Assembly (NCBI RefSeq): GCF_022869785.1
Contig: NZ_CP094997.1
Location: 3,596,001 to 3,660,000 of the forward strand
DNA: 64,000 nucleotides
Source of the DNA: Dyadobacter chenwenxiniae
GTDB taxonomy: Bacteria > Bacteroidota > Bacteroidia > Cytophagales > Spirosomataceae
Reading direction: 5' to 3'
Under the pieces are notes generated by a model, which had not been told where the DNA came from, made no database searches, and saw only the letters and a list, made by a program, of their open reading frames with translations. Below, one piece after another: positions 27,763 to 35,502 of the stretch. Both the position numbers and the translations under genes were made by a program. The number at the start of each line of letters is the position of its first letter. Within the stretch, counting starts at the first letter, position 1.

Positions 27763-28701
27763 TCAGTGCTGGCCGGGAAAATGGAGCAGCACTCCTGCGC
27801 TTAACAAACCCAAATGCGTCTTGACACTGGTTTCCCCAGGCCTGTAATCCTTATTTTCCCCCAGATTGTAATACCAGTCTGCATTAATAAAGATGGCGTG
27901 GCGCGGGCCTTCCAATATTGTTACGCCTATTCCGCCAGTCACGCCAAAACCTAAATCTTTATCCGAACAAGCATCGCAATTTTTCACTGTGGAGCTGCCG
28001 TTTGCATCACTGACTTTCAGGCCCCCAGCGCCCACCTGTATGACTCCGAATGCGCCCACCGAAACGCCAATTCTGACCGGGCCTGCTTTTTGGGACGTCA
28101 TAACAGTCAGTGGTAAAAGCAGCTGCGATTGCGTGCCCTTTATACTGGTTACCTCACCCGTCGAGCCTAGCGGCACAGACACGCCAAACCCTAGCTGTGT
28201 GTATAGCGCCTGGATTTGAATACCCAATGCTTTTTTATGCAGACCAACAGCAATGCCGCCACTATAAGCCAATTCAGTTCCTTTAATTAATCCGGTTGAT
28301 TCGGGCATAAAGGACAATCCCGCCCCTATTCTGGCGCCAGCATACAAGCCGCTTTTTTCCCAGAATTTCTCCTCCGCCTTCTTTTTACTGACGATCAGAT
28401 CGGTTGGTTTTCTTGCTTTTGCCGTTGCGGTAACGGGCGGGTTTACTTCTTCTATCTCGCCGTTATTCCAAATGATCTTCCACACATCCTTTTTAGGAAT
28501 GGCATACAGGGGCCCCTTAGGGTCGCTTAATTTTTTGTACGCGATGTCCGTTTTATTTACCTCCTCAATCAGCACTTCCATAATGGTCTGATCGCCTTTA
28601 AAGATCTTGTCGGGCTTGCGGACAGGCGTTTGCGCAATTGAGTTACCACAGATTAGTATTGACAACAACAGGATGATATGCTGTGGTAAACGATTGTGCA
28701 T
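27763..28701 (-). CDS. Outer-membrane beta-barrel protein (T6SS-associated)
   Basis: A 312-residue protein, first gene of the minus-strand envelope operon. A signal peptide (ending SIAQT) is followed by a small domain (25-85, with KTDIAYKKLSDPKGPLYAIPKKDVWKIIWNNGE, a pattern common before barrels). An 8-strand-like barrel (about 115-312) has alternating strands such as GLYAGARIGAGLSF, YSGGIAVGLHKKALGIQIQALYT and LGLLSAGVLLHF. It resembles the PorT/OmpW-like outer membrane family. Transcription probably starts from the operator at 28778, whose leftward -7 element is TATTTTTG at 28756-28749. Confidence 0.8.
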   Translation of the reverse strand: MHNRLPQHIILLLSILICGNSIAQTPVRKPDKIFKGDQTIMEVLIEEVNKTDIAYKKLSDPKGPLYAIPKKDVWKIIWNNGEIEEVNPPVTATAKARKPTDLIVSKKKAEEKFWEKSGLYAGARIGAGLSFMPESTGLIKGTELAYSGGIAVGLHKKALGIQIQALYTQLGFGVSVPLGSTGEVTSIKGTQSQLLLPLTVMTSQKAGPVRIGVSVGAFGVIQVGAGGLKVSDANGSSTVKNCDACSDKDLGFGVTGGIGVTILEGPRHAIFINADWYYNLGENKDYRPGETSVKTHLGLLSAGVLLHFPGQH

Positions 28702-28748
28702 GGCTGCGTAAAGTTAAGGTAGAAGGGAACTTTGCACTTTTGACAAGC

Positions 28749-28828
28749 CAAAAATAGGTTGGTCGAAACTGGCAATCAATACGTCAATTGACGTATATTT
28801 TGGTAGTATTAACCGTAAAATAACTTTA
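28749..28828. promoter_or_regulatory. Bidirectional T6SS operator between the envelope operon and the lysozyme gene
   Basis: Palindrome AATACGTCAATTGACGTATA at 28778-28797, perfect over 18 bp (28779-28796). To the left, 21 nt away on the minus strand, lies a perfect -7 element TATTTTTG (28756-28749), for the envelope operon starting at 28701. To the right, 23 nt away, lies TAACTTTA (28821-28828), for the gene starting at 28923. One activator dimer could therefore serve both promoters. Confidence 0.72.
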
Positions 28829-28922
28829 AAATTTCTCGGTGGATAATAAAAAACAAAGTCGTATTTTTAAACAATAATCAGGTGCCCTGGTCGTATCGCA
28901 GCAGTACAAAATACTATTTCAT

Positions 28923-29672
28923 ATGGCAAAATATACCTTTACTTATCATCAGGAAATAGGCCACCAGGGACAGAGCTTAGTTCCCCATTTCCCAGGGGGG
29001 AAATCGGGTGTTACCATTGGACCAGGTTACGATATGGGGCACCGCACACCTCAGGAAATCTATACAGACCTTACCAATGCGGGTATCGATCCCGAGACTG
29101 CATATGCATTAATTGATGCGGCGGAAAAAACGGGCCCGGAAGCTGCGGGCTGGGTGGCGGAACGAGGCGGGATCTTTATTACAGAGCAACAGCAACGGAG
29201 CCTCTTTGAGAATGTGCTTGTTCCCGAATATGAGCAGCGCACGATCGATCAGATTGCAAATTTCGTCAGTGCGCATCCTGATTTATTTCCCGAAAATACG
29301 GATTGGGAAAGCTTGTCCGGAAGACAAAAGCAGATCCTGTTCGATTATGTGTATAATACAGGTTCGTTATCCAGGTTCCCCGAGCTGACCACGGCCGTAT
29401 TAAATGAGGATTGGGACACGGTTTCGCTTCATTACGAACGCTTTTCCGATGATCAGCCCCTGGTTTACAGAAATGAAATGTTCTACCGCGAATTTCTTGA
29501 TCCCGAGTATGTTCATGAAGATGAAGAGGCTGAAAATTTCAACGTGCAGCCGGTTGCAGAAGACCAACGTCTCGACCAGCAGATAGACGAATTGTACTCA
29601 GAAGACGAAATTGCCGAAAACACGGATGATGTCCAGACAAAGGATTCCGACGAATGGTATGAGCACATTTAA
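28923..29672 (+). CDS. Pesticin/T4-lysozyme-like peptidoglycan hydrolase (T6SS-linked)
   Basis: A 249-residue protein without a signal peptide. The first 185 residues look like a lysozyme of the pesticin/GH24 type: a catalytic Glu candidate at E11 (FTYHQEIGHQ), then GGKSGVTIGPGYDMGHR (T31 and the glycine-rich hairpin) and a helical lobe (LSGRQKQILFDYVYNTGSLSRFPEL). From about 190 the tail is very acidic (DEEAENF...SEDEIAENTDD), which may bind a partner or carry the protein to the spike. It is driven by a T6SS operator and lies alone between the envelope operon and regulators, with no immunity gene beside it. It could be an effector or the enzyme that opens peptidoglycan for assembly. Confidence 0.75.
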   Translation: MAKYTFTYHQEIGHQGQSLVPHFPGGKSGVTIGPGYDMGHRTPQEIYTDLTNAGIDPETAYALIDAAEKTGPEAAGWVAERGGIFITEQQQRSLFENVLVPEYEQRTIDQIANFVSAHPDLFPENTDWESLSGRQKQILFDYVYNTGSLSRFPELTTAVLNEDWDTVSLHYERFSDDQPLVYRNEMFYREFLDPEYVHEDEEAENFNVQPVAEDQRLDQQIDELYSEDEIAENTDDVQTKDSDEWYEHI

Positions 29673-29680
29673 AATGTGCT
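29662..29680. terminator. Palindrome between convergent genes, possible bidirectional terminator
   Basis: AGCACATTT (29662-29670) and AAATGTGCT (29672-29680) form a 19-nt palindrome that includes the lysozyme stop codon. It lies between that gene and the convergent LuxR gene (stop at 29689). There is no long T-tract, so termination strength is unclear. Confidence 0.45.
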
Positions 29681-29688
29681 AACCTGAC

Positions 29689-30474
29689 TTAAATGAGGTG
29701 ATACACGGTCAAAAAATTAATCAGTTCCATTGTATCTGCCATGTCTAACTTTTTGAGCATGTTTTGCCTGTGTGTATTTACGGTGTGTGTACTTATGAAC
29801 AGCTTTTTTGCAATGTCTTCGCTCGTGAGCTTTTTACCTACCAGCCGGGCAATTTCGCGTTCACGATCGCTAAGGCTTTCCAGTTTCTTGGAAATACCTG
29901 TTTCATTATTAACCTCATAAATTAGATTTTCGGAGCCATTTGTCAGGTGTAAGTGCTGCCTTCCATCGCGCTTTAAATGTGTAATATCCGAGATTAATGC
30001 AAGCAGAAAAGATATATTACCGAAAGGATCACGCTTTAACGCAACTCCCTGATGCATTACCCTGGTTAAACTCCCATCTGGCCGGACCATTCTAAAATCA
30101 AAAAGTGATTTAAACGAAATAATCTTATGATCATCCAATTTACACACATATTCAGTAGTCATAGCCGACATGGTTTCAAATCCGACATAGTCCGGAGGGA
30201 AGACTTTGGAGAGAAAAAACTGCACTCCTTCCCGCATTATCATGTCGTTGCTCCATCCAATGACGGGCTCAGCATCGCCTAGGCAGCAGAGATAGCGCAT
30301 CGATTGAATGTCAATGATGGCTACTGAGGTGTTATTCAAATTCAGGGTTTCCGTCAGGAGTGGATTTTCCCGCAGGTATTCTTCTATTTCTTTGGCTTCC
30401 GATTTGAGTATGTCAGATTTCCATATCTTCCTGATCGTAGTCAAATCAAAAGCAATTGGCTGAGTAGAGTTCAT
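29689..30474 (-). CDS. PAS-LuxR type transcriptional regulator
   Basis: A 261-residue regulator. The middle (about 50-180) looks like a PAS/PAC sensing region (YLCCLGDAEPVIGW..., FDFRMVRPDGSLTRVMHQGVALKRDPFGNISFL). The C-terminus (about 195-258) is a LuxR-type HTH (LESLSDREREIARLVGKKLTSEDIAKKLF...HTVNTHRQNMLKKL). No receiver domain is present, so it senses directly, perhaps a small molecule or redox state. It sits at the regulatory hub of the T6SS island, facing the histidine kinase gene (101 bp between starts), and is one of two LuxR-family candidates for binding the repeated palindrome. Confidence 0.88.
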   Translation of the reverse strand: MNSTQPIAFDLTTIRKIWKSDILKSEAKEIEEYLRENPLLTETLNLNNTSVAIIDIQSMRYLCCLGDAEPVIGWSNDMIMREGVQFFLSKVFPPDYVGFETMSAMTTEYVCKLDDHKIISFKSLFDFRMVRPDGSLTRVMHQGVALKRDPFGNISFLLALISDITHLKRDGRQHLHLTNGSENLIYEVNNETGISKKLESLSDREREIARLVGKKLTSEDIAKKLFISTHTVNTHRQNMLKKLDMADTMELINFLTVYHLI

Positions 30475-30575
30475 TGCATTTAGTGAGGGTTTCTCCCAAA
30501 TTACTGAATGATCAGTATTGTAGCAATTAAATAGTTAAATGAAATTTGACATACGTAATTTTCGCCCCCGACCTC

Positions 30576-31319
30576 ATGACTAACGTTTCCTCATTTAATG
30601 ATTATCCCGTGCTTGCCGTCACAAAAACCAGCTCATCGATCAACGAAAAGAATGGTGACCTTGACAGGCATGCTACGAAAAGAGCCGTCCAATTCCTCTC
30701 GCAGGAAAGCGCGTTGCTCCATTCTCAACTGAAAAACCAGCGCGAACGCATTGCCAGGGACTTGCATGATGGTATCGGATCGCAGTTAACACACATTATC
30801 TCCCGACTCGACATCATGGCTTTCAATAATCAAGCGAGCCAAACGCAACTGGCGGACCTGCGGGACTTTACCAGTGAAACTTTCCAGCAATTGAGGGAGA
30901 CGATCTGGGTTCTCAATCAGCCTGAGATTCCATACGGTCAATTGACGGAACGCGTCCGCGGGCTGCTTACCCGCATTTCCTGCGAATCGGAATATCCAAA
31001 ACTGAACATTGTGGCTTACGGAGACAGCGAAGTGCTGCTTTCACCACATGTTGCATCTTCCATTTTTAGAATCGTCCAGGAATCCGTCAATAACGCGATG
31101 AAATACGCGGAAGCAACCATGATTTCGGTCTGTCTGGCCATTGACGAGACCAGCTTTACCGTGCTTGTTAACGACAATGGCAAGGGCTTTTGCCCCCAGG
31201 AAATCTGTCCCGGATATGGTTTGGAAAATATCAAAAAGCGGGCGGAAGAACTAAACGGAAAGCTCGATCTGAATTCTTCAAAAGAAGGCACAAAAGTGCA
31301 CGTAGAATTCCCACTTTAA
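30576..31319 (+). CDS. Soluble NarL-type sensor histidine kinase (HisKA_3)
   Basis: A 247-residue kinase from ATG 30576 (the longest frame begins at TTG 30546). There is no transmembrane helix and no sensor domain. The phospho-site is H64 in IARDLHDGIGSQL, and the HATPase has the N-box QESVNNAMKYAEA and G-boxes DNGKGF and GYGLENI. It should phosphorylate the regulator encoded 119 bp downstream. Lacking a sensor, it may take input from a partner such as the T6SS phospho-signalling proteins or may act through protein contacts. The gap to the regulator gene contains a T6SS operator, so regulator and kinase can be transcribed separately. Confidence 0.9.
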   Translation: MTNVSSFNDYPVLAVTKTSSSINEKNGDLDRHATKRAVQFLSQESALLHSQLKNQRERIARDLHDGIGSQLTHIISRLDIMAFNNQASQTQLADLRDFTSETFQQLRETIWVLNQPEIPYGQLTERVRGLLTRISCESEYPKLNIVAYGDSEVLLSPHVASSIFRIVQESVNNAMKYAEATMISVCLAIDETSFTVLVNDNGKGFCPQEICPGYGLENIKKRAEELNGKLDLNSSKEGTKVHVEFPL

Positions 31320-31326
31320 CAAACAA

Positions 31327-31375
31327 AATACGTCATTTGACGTATTTTTTGAGCGATTTCTGATTCGTTACTTTG
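31327..31375 (+). promoter_or_regulatory. T6SS operator and -7 element upstream of the response regulator
   Basis: Palindrome AATACGTCATTTGACGTATT at 31327-31346, followed after 21 nt by TTACTTTG (31368-31375), a near match to TAnnTTTG. It lies between the kinase stop and the regulator start, so the regulator would have its own promoter and possibly activate itself. Confidence 0.7.
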
Positions 31376-31438
31376 TAAAAGGGCTATTACCGCATTGCGG
31401 TGTCTTTCTCTTTCGTTACAAAGTTAACCCCCTGTTCT

Positions 31439-32092
31439 ATGCCTAAAATCAGTATCGGATTAGTAGAAGACAATCCCACAATTGCCTCAGATTTATGGGA
31501 GAAATTGTCTCTGAGCGAAGACATTGAACTTATACTTAAGGCAATAAACGGGAAAGACCTTTTTAAGAAATTAGCCTATTCTGCGCTGCCAGAAGTTTTC
31601 TTGATGGACATTGAAATGGCTGAAATGGATGGGATCATGACAACCCGCCTGCTAAAAGAAAAATACCCTTCGGTAAAGATCCTCATTCTGACCATGTTCG
31701 ACGATGATGCCAAACTTTTCGAAGCAATCAAAGCGGGTGCATCCGGTTATCTGTTAAAAGATGAGAAGCCCCATAAGATCATCAATGCCATATCAGAAGT
31801 GCTGGAAGGAGGTGCCCCGATGTCGCCGTTAATGGCCGCCAAAACTTTGGATCTGCTTCGCCAGGGATCCAATGATATTCAAATACAGTCGGTTTCGAAA
31901 TCAGCGGAACTTACATTAAGGGAAAATGAAATACTCGAATGGCTGGTGCGCGGGCTTAATGTCCGGCAGATTAGCGAAAAACTATTTGTTTCGGACAAAA
32001 CGATTCGCAAACATCTCGAACACATTTACCAAAAATTGCAAGTAAGAGGAAGCCGTGAGGCGGTCGCCAAAGTTATCGGCAGGACTTATTAA
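31439..32092 (+). CDS. NarL/LuxR-family response regulator, candidate T6SS master regulator
   Basis: A 217-residue regulator from ATG 31439 (MPKISIGLVEDN). The longest frame begins at GTG 31400 inside the promoter region. The receiver has E10/D11, phospho-acceptor D57 (VFLMDIEMAEMDG), T85 and K107 (GYLLKDEK). The C-terminal HTH (about 150-212) is LTLRENEILEWLVRGLNVRQISEKLF...KTIRKHLEHIYQKL. Partner kinase is upstream. NarL-type regulators bind inverted repeats as dimers, which fits the island palindrome; the operator in front of this gene suggests autoregulation. The stop overlaps the convergent kinase gene by 4 bp. Confidence 0.9.
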   Translation: MPKISIGLVEDNPTIASDLWEKLSLSEDIELILKAINGKDLFKKLAYSALPEVFLMDIEMAEMDGIMTTRLLKEKYPSVKILILTMFDDDAKLFEAIKAGASGYLLKDEKPHKIINAISEVLEGGAPMSPLMAAKTLDLLRQGSNDIQIQSVSKSAELTLRENEILEWLVRGLNVRQISEKLFVSDKTIRKHLEHIYQKLQVRGSREAVAKVIGRTY

Positions 32093-33681
32093 TCAAATGT
32101 TATGGCGGCAATAGTCCTCACCCGCACGCTGCTTCCGGCTGTTCTGCCGGGGATCCAGCGGGGCATCGCTTTTACAAGCCGGACTGCCTCTTCGTCACAG
32201 CCATAGCCCAGGCCTCTGACCACTTGTACATCTTCACGGGTTCCATCGGCATTTACCACAAACGAAACACGCACAGCTCCCGAAATAAAAGACCGGGATG
32301 CTGCTTCGGGCATCTGCATATTATTGGAAACCCAGTTTTCCATTGCCAATGTTCCACCCGGGAACCTCGGACTTTCTTCCACCACGTGATACACAGCCTT
32401 ACTGTCCGTTTTGGGTTTTTTTACCACAGCGGCGGCATTCTTGACCGGGAGTTTTTTCTTAGGCTTTTCAACAGGTTTAATAACAGTCGGCGCAGGCTCT
32501 TCTTTCACAACAGGCTTGACTGCTACGACTGGTATGGACCGTGCCGATTTCACTGCCACCGGCTTTGGATCCGCAGTGATCAACACCCACAAAAGCCCGC
32601 CAATGACTGCCGCAGATACGATTGCAACAGGCATGAGATAGCTCTTTTTTTTCACAGGAATGGGTTCCGGCTGGGGTTTAGGCTCCTCTTTTATGACCTC
32701 CTTCACAGGCTCCGGAATTTGTGGCAGGATCTTGGTCTTTTCGTCAATGACCACAGGCTTTGGTTTCACTGCCTCTGGCTTTGGCATGACCTTCGTTTGC
32801 TCATCCACCGCGGCAGGCTCGCCTCCACGAAGGATTGTATACAGCTGATCTACGCTCTTTACCCTGTTTTGAGGATTGATAACCAGGCACGCGTCGATCA
32901 TCTTTTGGTACATTTCCGGCAGCCCTTTCAGGTCAGGAATAAAATCCAACGCCATCACCCTTTTCATGTATTCAATTCTTCCCGATTCCGTGGCAATGCT
33001 GATGTCGTCAGAACGGAAAGGAAGTTTTTTACCATTGAACCAAACATAAATGGCAAGAATACCAAAGCTCCACAAGTCGGCATTCGGCCTTAGTTCCTTT
33101 GCTTCCCACTGCTCCGGGGCCGCATAGGCGTACGTGCCGGCGCCTGTGAGATTGGTTACGTAAGACTTATCGTCCACTGTTGCCCTGCGGCTTATTCCGA
33201 AATCGGTGATTAACGGAATGAAAAACCCTCTCCTTTCCACAACCAGAATATTCGATGGTTTGAGGTCGCTGTGAATGATCAGGGGTTTCAATTTATGTAA
33301 ATAGGAAATACCGTCCAGAAGTCCTTCTATAAGCTTGGTTTTCTGCCCGGTGGTAAGGGTGTGATTTTTTAGTAATTGTGCAAGATTGCCATGCTCATAA
33401 TACTTCATCAATGCAATATCATGCGTCCCTATGCCCGGTAATTTGATCCGGCGGCAATCCATATATCTCGCAATATTCGGATGTTCCAATTGCTTGACCC
33501 TTTCATATTCACTCAAAAGGCTGAATTCCTCCATGCCAGGAACGACTTTGGACATTTTAAGAGCAATAAACTCATTCCTGACATTATCCCAGGCTTTGAA
33601 AATTTTGCCAAAACCACCCTCGCCGAGCAAGTCGTTGTCGGCATCATAGTCAAAGCGGTCATTGAAGTCGGTGGCATCCAT
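32089..33681 (-). CDS. Ser/Thr protein kinase fused to a TonB C-terminal domain (PpkA-like)
   Basis: A 530-residue protein from ATG 33681. Residues 1-280 are a Hanks-type kinase: G-loop LGEGGFGKIF, Lys in IALKMSK, catalytic HSDLKPSN (HRD variant with Ser), ITDFGIS (DFG) and APEQWEAKE (APE). Then come a Pro/Lys/Glu-rich stretch, one transmembrane helix (about 345-367, YLMPVAIVSAAVIGGLLWVLI), a second Pro/Lys-rich spacer and a C-terminal TonB_C-like domain (about 435-530: RFPGGTLAMENWV...GAVRVSFVVNADGTREDVQVVRGLGYGCDEEAVRLVKAMPRWIPGR). The kinase would be cytoplasmic and the TonB part periplasmic. It closes the phospho-signalling operon after the PP2C gene (34 bp). In T6SSi, PpkA has a similar topology but a different periplasmic domain. 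Confidence 0.88.
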   Translation of the reverse strand: MDATDFNDRFDYDADNDLLGEGGFGKIFKAWDNVRNEFIALKMSKVVPGMEEFSLLSEYERVKQLEHPNIARYMDCRRIKLPGIGTHDIALMKYYEHGNLAQLLKNHTLTTGQKTKLIEGLLDGISYLHKLKPLIIHSDLKPSNILVVERRGFFIPLITDFGISRRATVDDKSYVTNLTGAGTYAYAAPEQWEAKELRPNADLWSFGILAIYVWFNGKKLPFRSDDISIATESGRIEYMKRVMALDFIPDLKGLPEMYQKMIDACLVINPQNRVKSVDQLYTILRGGEPAAVDEQTKVMPKPEAVKPKPVVIDEKTKILPQIPEPVKEVIKEEPKPQPEPIPVKKKSYLMPVAIVSAAVIGGLLWVLITADPKPVAVKSARSIPVVAVKPVVKEEPAPTVIKPVEKPKKKLPVKNAAAVVKKPKTDSKAVYHVVEESPRFPGGTLAMENWVSNNMQMPEAASRSFISGAVRVSFVVNADGTREDVQVVRGLGYGCDEEAVRLVKAMPRWIPGRTAGSSVRVRTIAAITFD

Positions 33682-33715
33682 ATTGATCAATTCTTAATTC
33701 ACTTCAGATTCAAAC

Positions 33716-34756
33716 TTAATTGTCTATTTCCTGCACGTCAATCGCCCGGGCGGGAATCTTAACCTGCGCAGTATCAACCTCGTTCACATCGACCTTTGAC
33801 TCAAAAAAAGCTTTTTGCGCTTGTTTCTCTGATCTGACAAAATGATATATTAATCCACTGCAAAAAATGCCTGCAAAAGTGATCAGGCCAAACAAAACGC
33901 CACGCGGCTTTCTTAATGGTCGTTGTGAAATGACCGGTTCAGGCGTGACGGCATTAACCACCTTTTCATTCACCTTTTCCTCCACAACTTTTTGTTGCAT
34001 GACGGACTCTATTCTGATGAGGTAGGCTGAAAAATTGTCGTTCGTTTGGTGCGCGCATTCGGTCTTTATTGCCTCTAATATTTCGATCGGTTCGGGATGA
34101 TTGTCCGGGTTGTCACGCAAGTGATACTCCAAAAGGTCGTCGTACAGCTGTTCAAGCACGCCATCGGAACACAGAAAAAAAAAGTCTCCCGCCTGAATGT
34201 CGCTGATCTGCATATAATCGGCTTCGTCCGAACGAGAGGCGGTGATGACTTTCGTGATCACATTTCGCTGTGGATGTTGTGTAGCCTGCGCTTCGGTAAT
34301 CACCCCACTTTCCACCAGTTCGTTTACCCATTTGTGATCTTTGGTTTGAAAAATCACCTTCCCGTTTCGGATATGGTAAATCCGGCTATCCCCCAGATGA
34401 GCCAATATTGCACCGGAATCATCAAAGTAAAGCAATGTCAGCGTTGTGGCCATTCCTGCCGTCTCCGGGTCATTTTTTTCGGTTTCTATAAAAGCTTCCC
34501 TAGCCGTGTCGACTGCTTTTTGAACAAATGCTTTTGAAACATCAACTTCACCAGTCTGTGAGAAGAACTCGCCGATATGCTTACAAGCAAGAAAACTTGC
34601 TACTTCCCCTTTATGCTCACCTCCCACCCCATCACAAACCATAAAGAGCCGGTCCGAAATTGTGGCTTTTCCGGGAGCGGGATAAATGCTGTCCTCATTG
34701 TTGGAGCGTCCACCTATTTCGTTAAAACCGGCTGGCTGATGAATTGATATTTTCAT
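33716..34756 (-). CDS. PP2C-family Ser/Thr phosphatase with C-terminal membrane anchor (PppA-like)
   Basis: A 346-residue protein. Residues 1-255 form a PP2C phosphatase: NNEDSIY, FMVCDGVGGEHKGE, GMATTLTLLYF, AHLGDSRIYHIRNG, FFLCSDGVLE and TNDNFSAYLI carry the metal-binding aspartates. A transmembrane helix (about 288-310) and a short tail follow. It is encoded directly upstream of the kinase and downstream of an FHA protein, so it should reverse kinase action in a T6SS phospho-switch similar to PppA/PpkA/Fha1. Confidence 0.93.
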   Translation of the reverse strand: MKISIHQPAGFNEIGGRSNNEDSIYPAPGKATISDRLFMVCDGVGGEHKGEVASFLACKHIGEFFSQTGEVDVSKAFVQKAVDTAREAFIETEKNDPETAGMATTLTLLYFDDSGAILAHLGDSRIYHIRNGKVIFQTKDHKWVNELVESGVITEAQATQHPQRNVITKVITASRSDEADYMQISDIQAGDFFFLCSDGVLEQLYDDLLEYHLRDNPDNHPEPIEILEAIKTECAHQTNDNFSAYLIRIESVMQQKVVEEKVNEKVVNAVTPEPVISQRPLRKPRGVLFGLITFAGIFCSGLIYHFVRSEKQAQKAFFESKVDVNEVDTAQVKIPARAIDVQEIDN

Positions 34757-34797
34757 TCCGGGAGAGGCTTTAAATTTCCTGACTTATCTGGGTGTTG

Positions 34798-35478
34798 TTA
34801 TTTGATAATGACGGTCGGCGCATAGTCCATGTCCTGCACAATTCGGGACGCATCCTGAGCACTGGCAACGGTAATTAATGTTTTAATTACGACTTTGGTT
34901 TTGCCCATTTGAATGGTGTCCCCATCTTTGAGATACACCATATCTTTTGGACGCAACGGAGCGGGCTGCGAATTCACGAATGTTCCGTTCGTGCTCATTT
35001 GTTCGGGAATACCATTGGTCATTTTCACATCCGACAAAAAGAATTCATAGCTGCCGGTCCTGCTGGGCTTAACCTCCAAAATGCAATGATTGCGGCCCAT
35101 ATAAGGATCGTCCGTATCGATCATGATGTCGCACGGGCGGCTAACGCTTTTCCTGCCAATAACCTGTTTGCCAATTCGTAGGGGATGGGTTTGCTGATCC
35201 GCATTTTCGTCGTGGACTACCAGCCAACCCAATTCCGGCGCGGTTGCCTGTGTCCTGCCCGCCGCTGGTCTAGGCGGCTGGGACATGGATGGCTGCGGTG
35301 ACGGAGCAGCCATTTGTTGAGATGGCGCAGGTGGAGCGGGCATTTGCGGTCTTGCAGGCGGCGGCTGTGCCCCCGCGATCACGGGATTGGGATACCCGCA
35401 GTTGGTACATTTCACAATCGGTATAGCGGTGCTGGCTACGGATAGCACGGCGCCGCACTTTCTGCATGCTATTTCCAT
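34798..35478 (-). CDS. FHA-domain protein with N-terminal zinc ribbon
   Basis: A 226-residue protein. A short zinc ribbon (C5-x2-C8 and C24-x2-C27) is followed by a Pro/Ala/Gln-rich linker (about 32-80) and an FHA domain (about 95-205: IGKQVIGRKSVSRPCDIMI, RNHCILEV, MSTNGTFVNSQPAPLRPKDMVYLKDGDTIQMG by segment). FHA domains bind phosphothreonine, so this is the likely reader of the kinase at 32089. It lies 41 bp upstream of the phosphatase gene. Confidence 0.9.
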   Translation of the reverse strand: MEIACRKCGAVLSVASTAIPIVKCTNCGYPNPVIAGAQPPPARPQMPAPPAPSQQMAAPSPQPSMSQPPRPAAGRTQATAPELGWLVVHDENADQQTHPLRIGKQVIGRKSVSRPCDIMIDTDDPYMGRNHCILEVKPSRTGSYEFFLSDVKMTNGIPEQMSTNGTFVNSQPAPLRPKDMVYLKDGDTIQMGKTKVVIKTLITVASAQDASRIVQDMDYAPTVIIK

Positions 35479-35502
35479 TTTATTGCCATGTTAACATTTC
35501 GC

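Noticed and set aside
30544..30560. Half-site like TTTGACATACGTAA before the kinase gene
   Set aside because: Only one arm is similar and it has an inserted A; there is no dyad.
32224..33093. Long plus-strand frame (289 codons) opposite the kinase gene
   Set aside because: It is His/Arg-rich low-complexity translation, typical of the antisense of a Pro/Lys/Glu-rich coding region; it has no domain or promoter.
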